NCBI GenBank assembly: GCA_044342535.1
Contig: JBIIPQ010000253.1
Location: 1-6,353, forward strand
From: UBA4615 sp044342535
Lineage (GTDB): Bacteria; Pseudomonadota; Gammaproteobacteria; Burkholderiales; Burkholderiaceae_E
DNA length: 6,353 nt
Direction of reading: 5' to 3'
A program made the translations under genes and the position numbers. Position 1 is the first letter of the stretch. Every line of letters starts with the position of its first letter. The notes under the pieces were generated by a model. The model was not told the origin of the DNA and made no database searches. It worked only from the letters and a program-made list of their open reading frames with translations. Of this stretch, positions 1-6,250 are shown piece by piece.

Positions 1-324
1 CTCCCATTTCCAGGCAGGCGCGTCCGCGCGGAAGGCCCCGGTGACCGGGATCATCCGCTGCGCGATGCCGCGCACGCGCTGCGTGATCTGGGCGTCGGCG
101 TTGAGCAGGCCCTTCTGGCGGGCCTGGCCGATCAGCTGCGTGTAGGCCTGCTCGGAGCCCTTTCGCAGGTCGGCCTCGGAGACCAGCGCCGACATGTTCT
201 GCTTGCGGTCGATGCCGACCGCACCGGCCGAGGTGGTCTGCACGGACTGGCAGCCGGCCGCCATCATCACCAGCCCCGCCGCCATCCATGCCTGCACGCG
301 GCAGGCCGCACCGGTCCGAGTCAT
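1..324 (-). CDS. M48-type metalloprotease lipoprotein, N-terminal part (cut by window edge)
   Basis: The first 108 codons are present; the gene continues past the left edge. It starts at an ATG (322-324) with a good GGAGG eight bases upstream. The N-terminus has a short basic segment, then a hydrophobic stretch ending in MAAGC (Cys25), a lipobox, so the product should be a lipid-anchored envelope protein. The segment after it (QTTSAGAVGIDRKQ, then a helix with SEADLRKGSEQAY and a region around ITQRVRGIAQRMIP) resembles from memory the N-terminus of YggG/LoiP-like M48 peptidases of betaproteobacteria, which are periplasmic zinc proteases in envelope quality control. The catalytic HExxH would lie outside the window, so protease activity cannot be confirmed here. 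The gene follows the MFS gene by 70 bases on the same strand and may be read through from aroC or have its own promoter. Confidence 0.78.
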   Translation of the reverse strand, partial: MTRTGAACRVQAWMAAGLVMMAAGCQSVQTTSAGAVGIDRKQNMSALVSEADLRKGSEQAYTQLIGQARQKGLLNADAQITQRVRGIAQRMIPVTGAFRADAPAWKWE

Positions 325-332
325 GCGAGTCG

Positions 333-337
333 CCTCC
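333..337 (-). promoter_or_regulatory. Shine-Dalgarno for the M48-type lipoprotein gene
   Basis: On the minus strand GGAGG lies eight bases before the ATG at 324. It is one of only two clear ribosome binding sites in the window and fixes the start of this gene. Confidence 0.75.
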
Positions 338-374
338 ATCGTTCGACGTGCGTGCAGCTTATCGCAGGACGCCG

Positions 375-388
375 GCACGCCCTCGTGC
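375..388. other. Small hairpin between MFS stop and lipoprotein start
   Basis: A perfect 5-bp stem (GCACG / CGTGC) encloses a four-base loop in the 70-base gap. There is no T-run on either side, so it is not a convincing terminator. It may be a chance fold in GC-rich DNA or a weak attenuating structure in the leader of the lipoprotein gene. Confidence 0.25.
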
Positions 389-394
389 GGACGG

Positions 395-1594
395 TCAGGC
401 GGGGCGCCCGGGCGTTGCGCGCCGCTCCAGCCGCGCCGCGACGGCGACCGCCAGCGCGCCCGCGAAGCCGGCCGCAGCGGCCCCGTAGAAGGCGGCGGCG
501 GGCGACACCTCGGTCCACAGCCAGCCGGCGGCCAGCCCGCCGAGCGAGCCGCCCAGCCCGTAGGCGACGACGATGAACGCCGCCTGGGCGCGTGCCTGCT
601 GGGCCGGCTCGAACCAGCGGTGCAGCACCGCCATCGACGCGCTGTGGTGCAGTCCGAACGTGACCGCATGCATCAGCTGTGCCCAGACCAGCACCCAGAT
701 CGCGCCCTCCGATGCCCCGATCATCGCGAAGCGCACGCCGCAGACCACGAAGCTCGCGGCCAGCAGCCGCATCGCCGAGGCCCGCTCGAAGAGCCGGCGC
801 TGCAGCATGAACAGCAGGATCTCGGCGACCACGCCGATGCCCCAGATCGCGCCGATCGCGGTCGTCCCCCAGCCCTGGCGCTCCAGGAACAGCGAAAAGA
901 ACGAGTAGAGCGCGGCGTGCGCGAAGATCATCAGAAAGGCCGACACGAGGACGGCGAGGACCGCCGGCTCGCGCAGGCGCTCGGCGATCGGGACGGCTCC
1001 GGCGCGCGCCGGCGGCGCCGGGGGCTCGGGAACGGTGAAGGTCACCCCGACGAGCACCGCCATCGCGACGGCGAGCAGCCACGGCAGCGCCGCCAGGCCG
1101 AAGGCCTCGAGCAGCGGGCCACCGGCCAGCACGGTGGCGATGAAGCCGACCGAGCCCCAGAGCCGCATGCGGCCGTAACGGCCGGCGTCGCCGCGCGCCA
1201 GGTCGAGCGCGATCGCCTCGCCGATCGGCATCTGCGCGGCGGTGAGGAAGCACAGCGCCAGCATCACCAGCGCGTACTCGACGGGGCGCGTGGCCAGCGG
1301 GAACAGCAGCAGCACGACGAGCGCGGCGACCGCGCTGATGCGCAGCAGCGCGACCCGGTGCCCGCCGCGGTCGGCCAGCCAGCCCCAGAACGGCGGGGCG
1401 ACGATGCGCAGCACCTGCGGCAGCGACAGCAGCACCGCGATCTCGCCGATCGACAGGCCGCGCGCATCGAACCACAGGCTGAGGTAGGGCGAGAACAGGC
1501 CGACGAAGGCGAAGTAGGCGGCGTACAGCGCCCGCACGCCGCCGGTGCCGATCGCCTTGCCCGGCGGGGCGGCCGGGGTCGTCGGCGCGCTCAG
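395..1594 (-). CDS. MFS transporter, MFS_1_like / HcaT-LacY type
   Basis: This is an inner-membrane secondary transporter of about 399 residues with roughly 12 hydrophobic segments, the usual length for the family. The first membrane segment begins near residue 22 (ALYAAYFAFVGLFSPYL). A motif-A-like loop, GWLADRGGHR, sits at residues 71-80 between helices 2 and 3, and RMRLWGSVGF marks the helix 4/5 area typical of the 3-phenylpropionate transporter HcaT and LacY-like subgroup. The substrate is not known. The start is uncertain because there is no ATG near the N-terminus. I chose CTG at 1592-1594, which overlaps the aroC stop (CTGA) and gives an N-terminus SAPTTPAAPP followed by the first helix. 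Alternatives are GTG at 1535-1537, which leaves almost no cytoplasmic lead-in, and GTG at 1640-1642 inside aroC. The gene is almost certainly co-transcribed with aroC. Transport of an aromatic compound would fit that link but is only inference. Confidence 0.88.
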   Translation of the reverse strand: MSAPTTPAAPPGKAIGTGGVRALYAAYFAFVGLFSPYLSLWFDARGLSIGEIAVLLSLPQVLRIVAPPFWGWLADRGGHRVALLRISAVAALVVLLLFPLATRPVEYALVMLALCFLTAAQMPIGEAIALDLARGDAGRYGRMRLWGSVGFIATVLAGGPLLEAFGLAALPWLLAVAMAVLVGVTFTVPEPPAPPARAGAVPIAERLREPAVLAVLVSAFLMIFAHAALYSFFSLFLERQGWGTTAIGAIWGIGVVAEILLFMLQRRLFERASAMRLLAASFVVCGVRFAMIGASEGAIWVLVWAQLMHAVTFGLHHSASMAVLHRWFEPAQQARAQAAFIVVAYGLGGSLGGLAAGWLWTEVSPAAAFYGAAAAGFAGALAVAVAARLERRATPGRPA

Positions 1595-2691
1595 CCCGCG
1601 CTGCCCGGGATGACCGGCGTGGCGACGCGCACGTCGCCGCACTGCGCACGATGGCGCAGCGCATGGTCCATCAGCACCAGCAGCAGCATCGCCTCGGCGA
1701 TCGGGGTGGCGCGGATGCCGACGCACGGGTCGTGTCGGCCGAGGGTCTCGACGGCGGTCGGGGCGCCGTCGATGTCGATCGAGCGGCGCGGGGTGCGGAT
1801 GCTCGAGGTCGGCTTGATCGCGATCGAGACGGTGATCGGCTGGCCGGTGGAGATGCCGCCGAGCACGCCGCCGGCGTTGTTGCCGACGAAGCCCGACGGG
1901 GTGAGCTCGTCGCCGTGCTCGCTGCCCTTCTGGGCCACCGACGCGAAGCCCGCGCCGATCTCGACGCCCTTGACCGCGTTGATGCCCATCATCGCGTGGG
2001 CGATGTCGGCATCGAGCTTGTCGAACAGCGGCTCGCCCAGCCCCGGCGGCACGCCCTCGGCGACCACGTCGATGCGCGCGCCGCAGGAGTCGCCGGCGCG
2101 GCGCAGCGTGTCCATGTAGGCCTCGAGGCTCGGCACCACCGACGCGCAGGCGGCGAAGAACGGGTTGCGCGGCACCTCGGCCCAGTCTTCCAGCGGCACC
2201 GGGATCTCGCCCAGCTGGCTCATGCGGCCGCGCACCAGCGTGCCGTACTGCTGCGACAGCCATTTGCGGGCGATGGCGCCCGCGGCCACCACCGGCGCGG
2301 TCAGGCGGGCCGACGATCGCCCGCCGCCGCGGGGGTCGCGCACGCCGTACTTGTGCAGGTAGGTGTAGTCGGCGTGGCCCGGGCGGAAGGTCCGCGCGAT
2401 GGCGGAATAGTCCTTGCTGCGCGGGTCCTCGTTGCGGATCAGCAGCGCGATCGGGGTGCCGGTGGTCAGGCCCTCGTAGGTGCCGGACAGGATCTCGACG
2501 CGGTCGGGCTCCTGGCGCTGCGTGACGTGGCGAGAGGTGCCGGGACGGCGCCGATCCAGGTCGGGCTGGATGTCCGCCTCGGTGAGCGCCAGGCCGGGCA
2601 CGCAGCCGTCGACCACGCAGCCGATCGCCGGGCCGTGGGACTCGCCGAACGTGGTGACCGTGAACAGGTGGCCGAAGCCGTTACCGGACAT
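1591..2691 (-). CDS. aroC: Chorismate synthase
   Basis: It catalyses the last step of the shikimate pathway, converting 5-enolpyruvylshikimate-3-phosphate to chorismate with reduced FMN, in the cytoplasm. The 366-residue product is close to the usual proteobacterial length. All three family signatures are visible: GESHGPAIGCVVDG from residue 16, GGGRSSAR at 122-129, and GRHDPCVGIRATPIAEAM from 318. The two invariant histidines implicated in catalysis are His19 (GESH) and His106 (RPGHADYTY). Signature 2 reads SSARLTAPVV where E. coli has SSARETAMRV, which I believe is common in betaproteobacteria. The start at 2689-2691 gives the family N-terminus MSGNGFGHLF. An in-frame extension to 2739 exists but does not look like family sequence. 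There is no clear Shine-Dalgarno. The last four bases overlap the proposed start of the MFS gene. The gene is divergent from the Bug gene across 65 bases. Confidence 0.97.
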   Translation of the reverse strand: MSGNGFGHLFTVTTFGESHGPAIGCVVDGCVPGLALTEADIQPDLDRRRPGTSRHVTQRQEPDRVEILSGTYEGLTTGTPIALLIRNEDPRSKDYSAIARTFRPGHADYTYLHKYGVRDPRGGGRSSARLTAPVVAAGAIARKWLSQQYGTLVRGRMSQLGEIPVPLEDWAEVPRNPFFAACASVVPSLEAYMDTLRRAGDSCGARIDVVAEGVPPGLGEPLFDKLDADIAHAMMGINAVKGVEIGAGFASVAQKGSEHGDELTPSGFVGNNAGGVLGGISTGQPITVSIAIKPTSSIRTPRRSIDIDGAPTAVETLGRHDPCVGIRATPIAEAMLLLVLMDHALRHRAQCGDVRVATPVIPGSAG

Positions 2692-2696
2692 GGCGT

Positions 2697-2702
2697 TATG
2701 AT
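2697..2702 (+). promoter_or_regulatory. Candidate -10 box for the Bug / hydratase pair
   Basis: TATGAT matches five of six consensus positions and lies 54 bases before the Bug start codon. No recognisable -35 hexamer is found 16-18 bases upstream; that position falls inside the aroC start region. An activator-dependent promoter would fit, but this is inference. Confidence 0.3.
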
Positions 2703-2726
2703 TGTCGGTTTCGTTGGAACCTCGGC

Positions 2727-2732
2727 ATTTTA
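2727..2732 (-). promoter_or_regulatory. Candidate -10 box for aroC
   Basis: TAAAAT matches five of six consensus positions and lies 35 bases before the aroC ATG, which would give a leader of roughly 28 bases. The expected -35 position (about 17 bases upstream) reads GGGTCT and does not match consensus. A TTGACG further upstream is 30 bases away, too far to be its partner. Confidence 0.35.
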
Positions 2733-2742
2733 GCCGCAACCC

Positions 2743-2747
2743 AGGAG
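2743..2747 (+). promoter_or_regulatory. Shine-Dalgarno for the Bug gene
   Basis: AGGAG lies nine bases before the ATG at 2757 and supports that start over other in-frame starts. Confidence 0.75.
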
Positions 2748-2756
2748 ACAGACCCG

Positions 2757-3752
2757 ATGGACCGTCAATTCGAGAGCCGCCGCCGCATGATGCTGGCTGC
2801 TGCAGCGGCCGGCGCCGCAGGTGCGCTGCCCGGCACGGCCAGTGCCCAGGCCTACCCCACCGTCCGCCCCGTCCGGCTGATCGTGCCGTTCGCCCCGGGC
2901 GGCACCACCGACATCGTCGCGCGCGTCGTCGCCGACAAGCTGCGCGAGAACCTCGGGCAGTCGGTCATCGTCGAGAACAAGGCCGGCGCGGGCGGCGCGA
3001 TCGGCGCGATGGAAGTGGTGCGCGCCGCGCCGGACGGCTACGTGGTCGGCATGGGCACGGTGTCGACCACCGCGGCCAATCCGGCGATCAACCCCAAGAT
3101 CGGCTACGACCCGAACAGCGACTTCACGCCGATCACGAACCTCGCGGCGACGCCGAACGTGATCGCGGTGCATCCGTCGTTCCCGGCGCGCGACTTCAAG
3201 GCCTTCGTCGAGGAGCTGCGCCGCAATCCGGGCAAGTACTCGTACGGCAGCTCCGGCACGGGCGGCATCGGCCACCTGCAGACCGAGCTGTTCAAGTCGC
3301 TGACGCGCGCCTTCATGACGCACATCCCGTACCGCGGCGCGGGCCCGGCGCTCGCCGACGTGGTCGCCGGCCAGGTGCCGATCATCTTCGACAACCTGCC
3401 CTCGGCCCTGCCCTTCATCAAGGACGGCAAGCTGATCCCGATCGTCGTCGCCGCACCCGGGCGCCTCGCGGTGCTGCCGAACGTGCCGACCTTCAAGGAC
3501 GTCGGCCTCGAGCCGGTGAACCGCATGGCGTACTACGGCCTGGTCGGCCCCAAGGCGCTGCCGCAGGCGGTCGTCGACCGGCTGTACGCCGCCGCCAAGA
3601 AGACCCTCGAAGACCCGGGCGTGGCCAAGCGCATCGCCGACACCGGCTCGCTGGTCATCGGCAACACGCCGGCGCAGTTCGCCCAGCAGATCGCCGCCGA
3701 GTACGAGGTCTACAAGAAGGTCGTCGTCGAGCAGAAGCTCAAGCTCGACTGA
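2757..3752 (+). CDS. Bug/TctC-family periplasmic solute-binding protein
   Basis: This is a secreted binding protein of the tripartite tricarboxylate transporter receptor family, 331 residues, the normal length. Residues 1-30 form a signal peptide: arginines at 8-10, a run of alanines, and a probable cleavage site ASA|Q after residue 30. SRRRMML at the n-region is weakly Tat-like, so Tat export is possible but not certain. The mature part opens with the family hallmark PVRLIVPFAPGGTTDIVAR (residues 38-56), whose PGG loop and Asp52 take part in carboxylate ligand binding in known Bug structures. YGSSGTGGIGHLQTELFK, the HIPYRGAGPALADVVAGQ segment and the VPTFKDVGL region follow in family order. 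Family ligands are usually carboxylates, amino acids or related acids; the one here cannot be read from sequence. No TctA/TctB genes are present, so it is an orphan receptor locally. It is linked to the next gene by TGATG, which suggests the ligand is metabolised through a CoA ester. Confidence 0.95.
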   Translation: MDRQFESRRRMMLAAAAAGAAGALPGTASAQAYPTVRPVRLIVPFAPGGTTDIVARVVADKLRENLGQSVIVENKAGAGGAIGAMEVVRAAPDGYVVGMGTVSTTAANPAINPKIGYDPNSDFTPITNLAATPNVIAVHPSFPARDFKAFVEELRRNPGKYSYGSSGTGGIGHLQTELFKSLTRAFMTHIPYRGAGPALADVVAGQVPIIFDNLPSALPFIKDGKLIPIVVAAPGRLAVLPNVPTFKDVGLEPVNRMAYYGLVGPKALPQAVVDRLYAAAKKTLEDPGVAKRIADTGSLVIGNTPAQFAQQIAAEYEVYKKVVVEQKLKLD

Positions 3753-4663
3753 TGGACGCGGCCGCGATGGGGTTCGACGCGTCCCGGTGGGTGGGGCGCA
3801 CCACGCGCACTCGCATCCGCGCGGTCCGCGAGACCGTCGAGATGCTCGAGGCCTCGCTCGACCGGGCCGAGCTCGGGCCCGCCGCGCCGATGCCGCTGCT
3901 GCGGCACTGGCTGTGGCTGTTCGCGCCGCCGACCGCGCCCAGCGCGGTGCTGTCGGCGGACGGGCACCTGCCGCGCGGCGAGCTCGCCCCCGACTGGCCG
4001 CTGCCGCGCCGGATGTGGGCGGCCAGCGACGTCGCCTTCCTCGAGCCGGTGCCGCTCGACACGGTGATGGAGCGGGTCAGCACCATCGAGTCGGCGACGC
4101 TCAAGAGCGGGCGCAGCGGCACGCTCGGCTTCGTGGTGCTGCGCCACCACTGGCTGCTGCCGGACGGGCGCTGCGCGATCGACGATGCGCAGACGGTGGT
4201 GTACCGGGAGGCGGTCGATGCGGTGACGGCGCCGGCGGTCGGGGCGGCGGCGCCGGCCACGTCCGCAGCGGCGACCACCCCTGCGGCGACACCCGCTCCG
4301 GCGCCCGTGCCCGGCGCGTGGAACGTCGAGCACCGGCCCGACGCCGTGCGGCTGTTCCGCTATTCGGCGCTCAGCTTCAACTCGCACCGCATCCATTACG
4401 ACCTGCCCTACGCGAGCGGCGTCGAGGGGTATCCGGGCCTGGTCGTCCACGGGCCGCTGATGGGCACGCTGATGCTCGACGCCTTCCAGGACGCGCATCC
4501 CGGTGCGCGGGTGCGGCGGTATGCGTTCCGCGCGCTGTCGCCGGCCTTTGCCGATGCGCCGATCACCTGCGGCGGCGTGCCGACCGGAGACGGCCGGGCG
4601 AAGCTCTGGGTGCGCGGCGAGGACGGCCGCGAGCATGTCGCGGGCGAGGTGGTCTTCGACTGA
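3752..4663 (+). CDS. FAS1-like / HTD2-type double hot-dog acyl-CoA hydratase (mesaconyl-C4-CoA hydratase-like)
   Basis: The 303-residue cytoplasmic protein resembles MaoC-related dehydratases such as mesaconyl-C4-CoA (3-methylfumaryl-CoA) hydratase and mitochondrial HTD2, which add or remove water at an enoyl-thioester. The N-terminal FAS1-like dehydratase domain covers about residues 8-157, with HWLWLF at 52-57 and the MERVSTIES / KSGRSGTLGFV segment. The C-terminal hot-dog domain starts near 195. Its active-site motif is FNSHRIHYD, giving Asn210-x4-His215 where classical R-hydratases have Asp-x4-His; this Asn form is, from memory, usual in the HTD2/Meh group. PGLVVHGPL follows the motif, as in the family. 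An unusually long Ala/Pro/Thr-rich linker joins the domains (about 159-189). ATG at 3752 overlaps the Bug stop by one base and has no good Shine-Dalgarno, so translation is probably coupled. ATG at 3767 is a weaker alternative. The exact substrate is unknown. Confidence 0.87.
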   Translation: MDAAAMGFDASRWVGRTTRTRIRAVRETVEMLEASLDRAELGPAAPMPLLRHWLWLFAPPTAPSAVLSADGHLPRGELAPDWPLPRRMWAASDVAFLEPVPLDTVMERVSTIESATLKSGRSGTLGFVVLRHHWLLPDGRCAIDDAQTVVYREAVDAVTAPAVGAAAPATSAAATTPAATPAPAPVPGAWNVEHRPDAVRLFRYSALSFNSHRIHYDLPYASGVEGYPGLVVHGPLMGTLMLDAFQDAHPGARVRRYAFRALSPAFADAPITCGGVPTGDGRAKLWVRGEDGREHVAGEVVFD

Positions 4664-4672
4664 TCGAGGACC

Positions 4673-4698
4673 GGCTCGAGCGCGCAGGCGCTCGAGCC
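4673..4698. terminator. Perfect 11-bp hairpin between convergent genes, likely bidirectional terminator
   Basis: GGCTCGAGCGC and its exact reverse complement flank the loop GCAG. It begins ten bases after the hydratase stop and ends three bases before the gltX stop. The position between two convergent genes fits a shared terminator. There is no run of T on either side (CCCTTCAG downstream on plus, CCGGTCCTCG on minus), so it may act as a weak or Rho-assisted terminator or as a 3'-end stabiliser. Confidence 0.7.
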
Positions 4699-4701
4699 CC
4701 T

Positions 4702-6117
4702 TCAGCCGCGCAGGCGCGCCAGCACGGTCTCGCGCGGCATCAGCGCGAGCATCGCGTCGACCGACGGCGTCTGTGCGCGGCCGAAGACCTTGAGGCGCAC
4801 CGGCACCGCGAGCTGCGGCATCTTCACGCCGTGCGCGCCGAGCGTCTCCTTGATCGCCGCGGCGATCCCGGCCTTCGACCACTCGCACGCCGCGAGCCGC
4901 TCGGCCAGGCCGGCGAGCGCGGGCAGCGTCTCGGGCTTCGTCTGCGCGGCAAGCTCCTCGGCGAGCGCGGGGTTGGCGCGCCCTGGCTCGATCCACAGCA
5001 TCTCGGCCAGGTCGGCGAGCTCCTCTAGGGTGCTGGCCCGGTCCTTGAAGAGCGCGCACGCCGCGGCGAGGTCGGGCGCGCCCGGCGCGTCGACCGCCAC
5101 GCCGCGCCGGCGCAGCCGCTCGGCCGTGCCGCGCGCCAGCTCGGCGTCGGGCAGCGCCTTCAGGTAGTGGGCGTTGAGCCACTTGAGCTTGTCGACGTCG
5201 AACTGCGAGGGCGAGTGCGACAGGTGCGAGCCGTCGAACCACGCGACGAGCTGCTCGCGGCTGAACACCTCCTCGTCGCCATGGCTCCAGCCCAGGCGCG
5301 ACAGATAGTTGATGACCGCCTCGGGCAGGTAGCCGTCGGCGTCGTACTGCATCACCGACACCGCGCCGTGGCGCTTCGAGAGCTTCTGGCCGTCGGGGCC
5401 GTGGATCATCGGCACGTGGCCGTAGCGCGGCAGCGTGGCGCCGAGCGCGCGCAGCACGTTGATCTGGCGCGGCGTGTTGTTGACGTGGTCGTCGCCGCGG
5501 ATCACATGGGTGATCCGCATGTCCCAGTCGTCGACGCAGACGCAGAAGTTGTAGGTCGGCGTGCCGTCGGAGCGCGCGATGACGAAGTCGTCGAGCTCGA
5601 CGTTGCCGATCGAGATCGGGCCCTTGACCAGATCGTCCCAGGCGACGTGGCCGTCGTCCGGATTGCGGAAGCGCACCACAGGCTGCGCGTCCGTCGGCGG
5701 CACCAGGCCCAGGCGCGCCCGGTTCTCGGGGCGCCAGCGGCCGTCGTAGCGCGGCTTGTCGCCGCGGGCGCGCTGCGCCTCGCGCATCGCGTCGAGCTCG
5801 GCCGGCGTGCTCCAGCAGTGGTAGGCCGTGCCCGCCGCGAGCATCTGCCCGATGACCTCGCGGTACCGGTCCATCCGCTGCATCTGATAGAACGGGCCCT
5901 CATCGTGCGCCAGGCCCAGCCAGGCCATGCCGTCGAGGATCGCCTGCACCGCCTCGGGCGTGGAGCGCTCGACGTCGGTGTCCTCGATCCGAAGGATGAA
6001 CGTGCCGCCGTGATGCCGCGCGAAGGCCCAGGCGAACAGCGCCGTGCGGGCCCCGCCGATGTGCAGGAAGCCGGTCGGCGACGGGGCGAAGCGGGTGCGG
6101 ACGGTCGGATCGGGCAT
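4702..6117 (-). CDS. gltX: Glutamyl-tRNA synthetase
   Basis: This is a class I aminoacyl-tRNA synthetase that charges tRNA-Glu with glutamate in the cytoplasm. The 471 residues equal the E. coli enzyme length. The HIGH-type motif is PSPTGFLHIGGART (residues 12-25), the LRIEDTD segment follows at 42-48, and the KMSKS-type motif is KLSKRHG at 245-251. The C-terminal helical anticodon-binding part covers roughly residues 330-471. The zinc-site region reads CWS at 101-103 and WRP at 128-130, so only the first of the four E. coli zinc ligands (Cys98, Cys100, Cys125, His127) is kept and zinc binding is unlikely. The ATG at 6115-6117 gives the expected N-terminus with RFAPSPTG close behind, but the bases before it are C-rich with no Shine-Dalgarno. 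It converges with the hydratase gene and diverges from the mutarotase gene. Confidence 0.97.
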   Translation of the reverse strand: MPDPTVRTRFAPSPTGFLHIGGARTALFAWAFARHHGGTFILRIEDTDVERSTPEAVQAILDGMAWLGLAHDEGPFYQMQRMDRYREVIGQMLAAGTAYHCWSTPAELDAMREAQRARGDKPRYDGRWRPENRARLGLVPPTDAQPVVRFRNPDDGHVAWDDLVKGPISIGNVELDDFVIARSDGTPTYNFCVCVDDWDMRITHVIRGDDHVNNTPRQINVLRALGATLPRYGHVPMIHGPDGQKLSKRHGAVSVMQYDADGYLPEAVINYLSRLGWSHGDEEVFSREQLVAWFDGSHLSHSPSQFDVDKLKWLNAHYLKALPDAELARGTAERLRRRGVAVDAPGAPDLAAACALFKDRASTLEELADLAEMLWIEPGRANPALAEELAAQTKPETLPALAGLAERLAACEWSKAGIAAAIKETLGAHGVKMPQLAVPVRLKVFGRAQTPSVDAMLALMPRETVLARLRG

Positions 6118-6250
6118 GGCGGCGGGGTGTGGGAGCGCAGTGGCGGGCGGCGGGCGCCCCGGGCGGCGGGAAGGCGCCGATTCTAGTCGATGGCCACCGG
6201 TCCGACGCCCGGGGCTGCGGCCCCGCTGGGCGACCCGCTACCATGGGCGG
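6118..6250. promoter_or_regulatory. Divergent gltX / mutarotase intergenic region
   Basis: This 133-base gap must hold the 5' ends of both divergent genes. On the minus strand TAGAAT (6180-6185) is a five-of-six -10 match, 62 bases before the gltX ATG, but no -35 match is seen 16-18 bases upstream. A GC-rich hairpin lies at 6206-6232. No tRNA, riboswitch or small ORF is recognisable. Confidence 0.4.
6206..6232. other. GC-rich two-part hairpin upstream of the mutarotase gene
   Basis: An inner stem GGGGC/GCCCC closes a TGCG loop. An outer stem CGCCC/GGGCG continues it after a three-base bulge on one side. It lies 18 bases before the mutarotase ATG. No T-run follows, so it is not a typical terminator. 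In GC-rich DNA such folds also arise by chance. Confidence 0.4.

Larger units (their letters stand above)
2692..2756. promoter_or_regulatory. Divergent aroC / Bug intergenic promoter region
   Basis: This 65-base gap is the most AT-rich short stretch in the window and must hold the 5' signals of both divergent genes. It contains opposed -10-like hexamers, TAAAAT on the minus strand and TATGAT on the plus strand, arranged so that the two transcripts would overlap. No convincing -35 box is seen for either, and no clear operator palindrome. Confidence 0.5.

Noticed and set aside
194..2119. 641-codon open frame on the plus strand, antisense to the MFS gene and aroC
   Set aside because: Its product is a low-complexity Arg/Ala/Gly/Gln-rich string with no domain, as expected for an antisense frame of GC-rich coding DNA. 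The minus-strand genes have clear family motifs.
1651..2733. 360-codon plus-strand open frame covering all of aroC
   Set aside because: It is a shadow of aroC, His/Arg/Gly-rich without recognisable motifs. No ribosome binding site precedes it.
2762..2767. TTGACG on the minus strand as a -35 box for aroC
   Set aside because: It is 30 bases from the TAAAAT candidate, too far for a sigma-70 spacer, and lies inside the Bug coding sequence.
3710..5242. 510-codon minus-strand frame across the hydratase and the gltX end
   Set aside because: It crosses the convergent hairpin and two real genes and is Arg/Ala-rich with no domain; its stop-free length is a GC effect.
5167..6186. 339-codon plus-strand frame antisense to gltX
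   Set aside because: The translation is Val/Ala/Arg/His-rich with no family resemblance, while gltX on the other strand is unambiguous.
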